Program-made: the position numbers and the translations under genes | Part shown: in pieces, positions 59,111 to 64,000 of the stretch | How positions within the stretch are numbered: the stretch's first letter is position 1 | Layout: each line of letters opens with the position of its first letter | The notes under the pieces: model-generated | Told to the model about the DNA's origin: nothing | Databases searched by the model: none | The model's input: only the letters and a program-made list of their open reading frames with translations | NCBI RefSeq assembly: GCF_051668705.1 | Contig: NZ_CP196351.1 | Coordinates: 1,798,001 to 1,862,000 of the forward strand | Origin: Alterisphingorhabdus sp051668705 | GTDB lineage: Bacteria; Pseudomonadota; Alphaproteobacteria; Sphingomonadales; Sphingomonadaceae | DNA: 64,000 nt | Direction: 5' to 3'

Positions 59111-60466
59111 TCAGACAACGCCATAGGCCAACATCGCATCAGCGACTTTTTTGAAGCCGGCAATATTGGCACCTTTGACATAATCAACATAGCCGCCATC
59201 TGCCTTGCCATATTCGACGCACTTTTCATGAATGCCTTCCATCAGATCGGTCAGCATATTGCCAAGCCGTTCCTGATCCCAACTAATCCGTTCGGCATTT
59301 TGGCTCATTTCCAGACCGGATACAGCTACGCCACCTGCATTGGCTGCTTTGCCGGGGCCATACATGATTTTCGCATCATGAAAGACTTTTACGCCTTCCA
59401 AAGTGGTTGGCATATTTGCGCCTTCTGAAACAGCCATCACGCCATTATCGACCATGGCCTTGGCCTCGTCGCCATCCAGTTCATTTTGCGTGGCACAGGG
59501 CAATGCTAGATCAGCCTTGACGCTCCAAGGGCGTTCCCCTTCATGATAGCTGGCACCGGAAAACTCATCGCAATATTCGCTGATCCGGCCGCGCTTTACG
59601 GTTTTAAGGTGCTTGATCCAGTCAATCTTATCCTGATCAATGCCATCAGGGTCATGAATGAAACCGCCACTGTCTGACAATGTCAGCACTTTGCCGCCCA
59701 GTTGCGTGATCTTCTCTGCGGCATGGGTTGCAACATTTCCAGAGCCGGAAATAATCGCGGTTTTCCCATCTACAGCATCGTCTTGATGCTTCAGCATATT
59801 TTGCAGGAAATAGACCGCGCCATAGCCCGTGGCCTCAGGTCGCATTTGCGAACCGCCATATTCTATACCCTTGCCTGTCAGCACGCCTTCCCAGCGATTG
59901 GTAATGCGTTTATATTGGCCAAACATATAACCAATTTCACGGCCACCCACACCAATATCACCAGCAGGGACATCCGTATCTGGTCCAATATGACGGTATA
60001 ATTCGGTCATGAACGACTGACAGAAGCGCATAACCTCTGCATCAGACTTGCCTTTAGGGTTGAAGTTGGAGCCACCTTTGCCGCCGCCCATAGGCAGTCC
60101 GGTCAGCGAGTTTTTGAAGGTCTGTTCAAAGGCAAGAAACTTCAACACACTTTCGGTGACGCTGGGGTGGAAACGGATACCGCCTTTATATGGCCCAATC
60201 GCATTGTTGTTCTGGACTCGCCAACCACGTTGAACACGGATATTATGGTTATCATCTTCCCAACAAACACGGAAAGACACAACACGGTCAGGCTCTGCAA
60301 TACGGCGCAAAATCTGTGCGGAGTGATATTGCTCCTTATCACCGATAAATTCATAGATATCTTGCGCAACCTCATGCACGGCCTGCACAAATTCAGGCTG
60401 CCCTGGATTGCGGCGTTTTACGCCTTCGATAAAAGTATCAAGATCAACATGATCGGTAACGGCCAT
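59111..60466 (-). CDS. gdhA: NADP-specific glutamate dehydrogenase
   Basis: This 451-residue enzyme interconverts glutamate and 2-oxoglutarate plus ammonia. It has KGGIRFHPSVTESVLKFLAFEQTFKNSL, the catalytic PMGGGKGGSNFNPKGKSDAE, DIGVGGREIGYMFGQYKRI and a dinucleotide-binding GSGNVATHAAEKI. The ATG at 60466 has GGGGGAG before it; the frame extends upstream with no homology. It lies near rimK and its partners, which use glutamate, but not in an obvious operon with them. Confidence 0.95.
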   Translation of the reverse strand: MAVTDHVDLDTFIEGVKRRNPGQPEFVQAVHEVAQDIYEFIGDKEQYHSAQILRRIAEPDRVVSFRVCWEDDNHNIRVQRGWRVQNNNAIGPYKGGIRFHPSVTESVLKFLAFEQTFKNSLTGLPMGGGKGGSNFNPKGKSDAEVMRFCQSFMTELYRHIGPDTDVPAGDIGVGGREIGYMFGQYKRITNRWEGVLTGKGIEYGGSQMRPEATGYGAVYFLQNMLKHQDDAVDGKTAIISGSGNVATHAAEKITQLGGKVLTLSDSGGFIHDPDGIDQDKIDWIKHLKTVKRGRISEYCDEFSGASYHEGERPWSVKADLALPCATQNELDGDEAKAMVDNGVMAVSEGANMPTTLEGVKVFHDAKIMYGPGKAANAGGVAVSGLEMSQNAERISWDQERLGNMLTDLMEGIHEKCVEYGKADGGYVDYVKGANIAGFKKVADAMLAYGVV

Positions 60467-60642
60467 AATATTCTCCCCCAATAGGAATAATGGTACAAAA
60501 GCATGTACCTTGCCGCGACCCATAATGTAAGTTTAGCGACCAAGTGTGACTCGCTGCACAGATTGCAAATCTAGCTATTTTTGCCAAAAAAAATAGCGAA
60601 ATTTTCTCTATTTTGTAGATATCGTTAGATGTGTCGGGTTGA

Positions 60643-61305
60643 CTAATCCTCACCCTCGTCTTCGGCGCTTTCTGGCGGACCCGCAGGTTCTTCGACAATA
60701 GGTGTTTTAAAATCTGCATCGTCATCGCCGATCAAAGGTTCTTCAGCGACACCCAAAACCTCGCCCAAACGGCTGACCTGTTCGCCAATGACAGTATCGA
60801 CTGCTGGCGCAATTTGCTCGACAGGAAAACGCATATAGCCGCCAACGACATATTCAAATCTAATGGTCGTACCGTTAGCATTGGGCTTGAGCGAGATTGT
60901 CAAACTGCCCTGTACAGCTTCAGCCTGTAAGGGGCCAAGGCCGCCGGTGAGACGTAGCCTTTTTCCAGGTTCAGCATAAACGATGCGCATATGCTCGACA
61001 CTGCCGCGCGGCCCGCCTTCTTTTGATGCGGGAATAAGTTCGCAAAAGCATCCAGTTGCTTGCGCATCCATGTAGAAATTCTGCGCGTCACCTGTCCAGC
61101 TATGCTGCGCAGACCACCATTTTGCTGGGGCACGCAGCATCTCATAGCTTTCATCAGGGCTAGTGGTGACATCAACTTCATGCGTGATGAAAAAGCCATT
61201 ATCGTCCTGCTTTGCAATCTCAGCGCTGGCAGGGCTCACGGCAAAGACTGCCGTCCCCGTCAATGCCATTACTGACAATCTTGCAATGCTATATAATCGA
61301 TTCAT
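60643..61305 (-). CDS. secreted SRPBCC-family protein
   Basis: This 220-residue protein has a signal peptide (SVMALTGTAVFAVSPASA, to about 28) and an SRPBCC (Bet v 1-like) domain, with features SPDESYEMLRAPAKWWSAQHSWTGDAQNFYMD and LTGGLGPLQAEAVQGSLTISLKP. The fold binds hydrophobic ligands; the ligand is unknown. The C-terminus is acidic (EEPAGPPESAEDEGED). The ATG at 61305 has GGAGG 5 bases before it. It lies between adk and gdhA on the same strand with gaps, so it is probably transcribed alone. Confidence 0.82.
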   Translation of the reverse strand: MNRLYSIARLSVMALTGTAVFAVSPASAEIAKQDDNGFFITHEVDVTTSPDESYEMLRAPAKWWSAQHSWTGDAQNFYMDAQATGCFCELIPASKEGGPRGSVEHMRIVYAEPGKRLRLTGGLGPLQAEAVQGSLTISLKPNANGTTIRFEYVVGGYMRFPVEQIAPAVDTVIGEQVSRLGEVLGVAEEPLIGDDDADFKTPIVEEPAGPPESAEDEGED

Positions 61306-61347
61306 ATCGTCCTCCACTCGGTCGTCGAGACAATATGCATATGCGCT

Positions 61348-61995
61348 CTAGCTGTCGAGAACCTTCGCAACTTCAGCGCGAACGCTAGCCATATCCGCCA
61401 TGCCATCGACACGCGTAACTATGTTGCGCTTGTCATAAATGGGAAGAATCGGAGCAGTTTTGCCGCGATACTCTTCCATCCGTTTACGCACTGTCTCTGC
61501 ATTATCATCGGGCCGACGCTTAAATTCCGTCCCATCGCATTTGTCACAAACACCGTCTTTTGCCGGCGTTTTGAATGTGTCGTGATAGCCTTCACCACAA
61601 TTAGCGCATGTAAAACGCCCAGTGATCCGCTCAATCAATGCATCAACATCAACGTCCAGCTCTATAACATGCTGCAATGAACGATTGCGTGTCGCCAGCA
61701 ATTCATCAAGCGATTCTGCTTGCGCAGCTGTTCTGGGATAGCCATCAAAAATAACGCCGGTATCAGTATCCAGCTTATCCAAAGCGTCACCAATTAATGC
61801 AGAAACAATCTCATCAGAGACCAATTGCCCTGCATCCATTACAGCTTTGGCCTTTAAGCCGACCGGTGTGCCCTCTTTAACTGCAGAGCGAAGCATATCA
61901 CCCGTGGACAATTGCACCATATTTCGGTCTTCAACCAGAAATTGTGCCTGTGTGCCCTTACCTGCGCCCGGAGGCCCCAACAGAATGATATTCAC
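61348..61995 (-). CDS. adk: adenylate kinase
   Basis: Adk equilibrates ATP, ADP and AMP. The 215-residue protein has the P-loop LLGPPGAGKGTQAQFL, the AMP-binding STGDMLRSAVKEGTPVG and FDGYPRTAAQAESLDE, and a long zinc-binding LID with C-x2-C...C-x2-C (CANCGEGYH and CDKCDG). The start codon is GTG. It follows secY in the ribosomal protein/secretion operon, as in many bacteria. Confidence 0.97.
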   Translation of the reverse strand: MNIILLGPPGAGKGTQAQFLVEDRNMVQLSTGDMLRSAVKEGTPVGLKAKAVMDAGQLVSDEIVSALIGDALDKLDTDTGVIFDGYPRTAAQAESLDELLATRNRSLQHVIELDVDVDALIERITGRFTCANCGEGYHDTFKTPAKDGVCDKCDGTEFKRRPDDNAETVRKRMEEYRGKTAPILPIYDKRNIVTRVDGMADMASVRAEVAKVLDS

Positions 61996-62040
61996 CTATG
62001 CTACCCCTATTCGACTATGGGCCAGTTCAAACGGTCAGGA

Positions 62041-63408
62041 TTACCGAATCCGTCCTTTGAGCTTCGCCTTTTTGATAAGGTCACCATATTGATGCGCCAG
62101 CAAATGGCTCTGTATTTGGGTGACAGTATCCACAGTTACATTCACAACGATCAGCAGACTTGTGCCGCCAAGGAAGAAAAGCGGAATGCCGGTCTGAGCA
62201 ATCACATATTCTGGTAATACACACACAAAGGCGAGATACGCAGCACCGACAACCGTGATACGCGTCAGGACATAGTCCAAATAGGTCGCAGTATTTTTGC
62301 CCGGACGGATGCCCGGTATAAAGCCGCCATTGCGCTTCAGATTATCCGCCGTTTCTTCAGGGTTGAACACAACTGCGGTGTAGAAGAAGCAGAAGAAGAT
62401 AATGCCAATCGCATATAGCGTCATGTAAACTGGCTCACCATGTTGCAATGTTTGGTTGAGCCACTGCAGGATGGTGCCCCATGTGCTGCTGGTATCGACA
62501 TTGTTGCCAGCAAATTGTGAAACAGTCAGCGGCGCCAAAAGCAATGATGATGCGAAAATTGGCGGAATAACGCCTGCAGTATTGATTTTAAGCGGCAAGT
62601 GAGAGCGCTCTGCCTGCATACCACCACGCTGTTGTGCGCGCTTGGGATATTGGATCAATACGCGCCGTTGAGCGCGTTCCATGAAGCAAATGAAGAAAAT
62701 CAGACCGATAATCATCACAATGATGCCGATAATCAGATATGCCGGAATTGTGCCTTCTTGACCCTGACTAAACATTTGCGAGACAAATGTCGGCATTTGC
62801 GAAACAATGCCTGCCATAATGATAAGCGAGATACCATTGCCGATACCGCGGCTAGTGATCTGTTCACCCAGCCACATAAGGAACATTGTACCGCCAACCA
62901 GAGAGATCACGGCACCAATGCGGAATGTCAGGCCCGGCTCCACCACGGCAGCAATGCCCTGAGAAGATGCGAACGTCTCTAGACCTTGCGCAATAAAATA
63001 GCCCTGAACCATCGTCAGGCCAACCGTGCCATAGCGCGTATATTGGTTAAGTTTCTTGCGTCCGCTTTCGCCCTCTTTCTTGATGGCAGCAAGCGTAGGT
63101 GACAAAGCCGCGCCGAGTTGAACGACAATGGACGCAGTAATATAGGGCATAACGCCCAGTGCAATCAGGCTCATCCGTTCAAGCGAGCCACCAGAGAAAG
63201 CGTTGAAAATATCGGTAACGCCGCCCTGTGTCTGTTCAGCGAGTTCGGCCAATGCCGAGGGGTTAATTCCTGGCAATGGTACATAGCTGAGAAGACGAAA
63301 AATGACGAGAGCGCCAAGAGTGAACCAGATACGGTTGCGCAATTCTGTCGCTTGCGAGAACTTTGCAAGACTGAAATTTGCAGCGGGACTATCGGCACGC
63401 GATGCCAT
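62041..63408 (-). CDS. secY: protein translocase subunit SecY
   Basis: SecY forms the channel of the Sec translocon. The 455-residue protein has 10 membrane helices, the plug region after TM1 (PLPGINPSALAELAEQTQGG), MPYITASIVVQLGAALSPTLAA, and FMERAQRRVLIQYPKRAQQRGG in the cytoplasmic loop. I chose the ATG at 63408, with GAGG 8 bases before it, rather than the ATG six bases upstream, which would leave only 2 bases. It lies downstream of rplO and upstream of adk, in the usual spc order. Confidence 0.96.
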   Translation of the reverse strand: MASRADSPAANFSLAKFSQATELRNRIWFTLGALVIFRLLSYVPLPGINPSALAELAEQTQGGVTDIFNAFSGGSLERMSLIALGVMPYITASIVVQLGAALSPTLAAIKKEGESGRKKLNQYTRYGTVGLTMVQGYFIAQGLETFASSQGIAAVVEPGLTFRIGAVISLVGGTMFLMWLGEQITSRGIGNGISLIIMAGIVSQMPTFVSQMFSQGQEGTIPAYLIIGIIVMIIGLIFFICFMERAQRRVLIQYPKRAQQRGGMQAERSHLPLKINTAGVIPPIFASSLLLAPLTVSQFAGNNVDTSSTWGTILQWLNQTLQHGEPVYMTLYAIGIIFFCFFYTAVVFNPEETADNLKRNGGFIPGIRPGKNTATYLDYVLTRITVVGAAYLAFVCVLPEYVIAQTGIPLFFLGGTSLLIVVNVTVDTVTQIQSHLLAHQYGDLIKKAKLKGRIR

Positions 63409-63548
63409 GGACATTACCTCTTTTATCGACCGGTGCAGTTGGCACCGATATGATGCATTCTATTGAAATGAATATGGCATAGAGCCGCGTTCACATCACT
63501 ACAAAACACCATATCGGCATAACTGCCCGATATGACAAGCCATAAGGC

Positions 63549-64000
63549 TTATTCCGCGTCAGCTTTTGCTTTTTTTACCAGAACTTCAACGCTACCGCCT
63601 GCTTTTTCAACAGCAGCAAGTGCGCCTTTAGATGCGCCGGCAACAACAAAGCTAACTTTCTTGGTGGTGAGCTCGCCTTTGGCCAGCAGACGTACACCGT
63701 CTTTACCGCCACGTGCCAGACCAGCAGCTTTTAGAGTCGCATGGTCAATTTTGCCTTTGGCATCAAGTTTGCCAGCGTCGATCATTTTCTGGATCATGCC
63801 AAGATTTACTTCAGCATAGTCTTTGCCGAACGGATTGTTAAATCCACGTTTTGGCATACGCATGTGAAGTGGCATTTGGCCGCCTTCAAAGCCTTTAATG
63901 GCTACACCGGAACGACTTTTTTGACCCTTTTGGCCACGTCCAGCGGTTTTGCCTTTGCCGGAACCAATGCCGCGGCCAACGCGAAGACGGACTTTGCGTG
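63549..64000 (-). CDS. rplO: 50S ribosomal protein L15 (N-terminus cut by the window end)
   Basis: L15 helps build the 50S central protuberance. The visible part reads RVGRGIGSGKGKTAGRGQKG, then FEGGQMPLHMRMPKRGFNNPFGKDYAEVNLGMI and an Ala/Lys-rich C-terminus. The first residues lie beyond the right edge of the window. An internal ATG in MPLHMR is not the start, because conserved L15 sequence continues upstream. It is followed by secY on the same strand. Confidence 0.96.
   Translation of the reverse strand, partial: RKVRLRVGRGIGSGKGKTAGRGQKGQKSRSGVAIKGFEGGQMPLHMRMPKRGFNNPFGKDYAEVNLGMIQKMIDAGKLDAKGKIDHATLKAAGLARGGKDGVRLLAKGELTTKKVSFVVAGASKGALAAVEKAGGSVEVLVKKAKADAE

Overview
The window is a stretch of main chromosome from an alphaproteobacterium of the order Sphingomonadales with fairly low GC for that group. 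The evidence is the gene order (rpsB-tsf-pyrH-frr-uppS-cdsA-dxr-rseP-bamA-ompH-fabZ-rpmE and comF-grxC-nitrilase-DUF1178), the Caulobacter/sphingomonad type of TonB-dependent receptor, and the absence of the lipid A genes lpxD and lpxA from the bamA-fabZ cluster, as expected in a lineage that uses glycosphingolipids instead of LPS. No IS element, CRISPR array, rRNA operon or complete prophage was found. Three tRNA genes are present: Pro-GGG, Arg-CCT and His-GTG. Most genes lie on the minus strand.

Layout. 1-3.1 kb: Sec translocon auxiliary operon yajC-secD-secF plus the start of an Mth938-like gene. 3.3-6.6 kb: tRNA-Pro and a large TonB-dependent receptor. 6.9-9.5 kb: a CIO-type cytochrome bd operon, cydA-cydB, ending in a 39-residue DUF2474 protein. 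9.6-10.6 kb: a two-gene lysis cassette (GH108 muramidase and a 3-TM holin of the gene-transfer-agent type) with no phage genes around it. 10.7-11.8 kb: a Cys/Ala repeat lipoprotein and a His-rich protein. 11.8-15.5 kb: tRNA-Arg, the comF-grxC-nitrilase-DUF1178 operon and a divergent methyltransferase. 15.5-20 kb: an orphan ParA operon (ParA, ribbon-helix-helix-like partner, TPR-SPOR lipoprotein) facing a Sel1-SPOR protein. 20-22.6 kb: serB, miaA, yceI.

22.6-24.3 kb holds the most unusual locus: two YHS-domain envelope proteins flanking a second Cys/Ala repeat protein. Then follow a nitronate monooxygenase, an AHH-nuclease-like protein with an unknown partner, kup, the cytochrome c maturation operon ccmCDEFGH-cycH (29-34 kb), an amino acid dehydrogenase with tRNA-His, the minor pseudopilin genes gspIJK and a divergent Nramp-family transporter.

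39-51 kb is the conserved envelope/translation superoperon. 51-54.7 kb carries a small membrane protein behind an operator-rich promoter, pssA/psd and icd. 54.7-59 kb carries a CPA2 antiporter and an apparent RimK-type glutamate ligation/removal module. The window ends with gdhA, an SRPBCC protein, adk, secY and a truncated rplO of the ribosomal protein operon.

The best candidate for something undescribed is the pair of Cys/Ala proteins at 10.76-11.07 kb and 23.41-23.71 kb. Each has 19 cysteines spaced only 3 or 4 residues apart, with mean spacings of 3.59 and 3.44. If helical, they would display a continuous cysteine stripe outside the cytoplasmic membrane. One is a predicted lipoprotein and the other a predicted secreted protein, and the second sits between YHS-domain proteins. 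A periplasmic soft-metal (perhaps Cu(I)) store or thiol buffer is the working hypothesis. It is an inference and is not shown by sequence alone.
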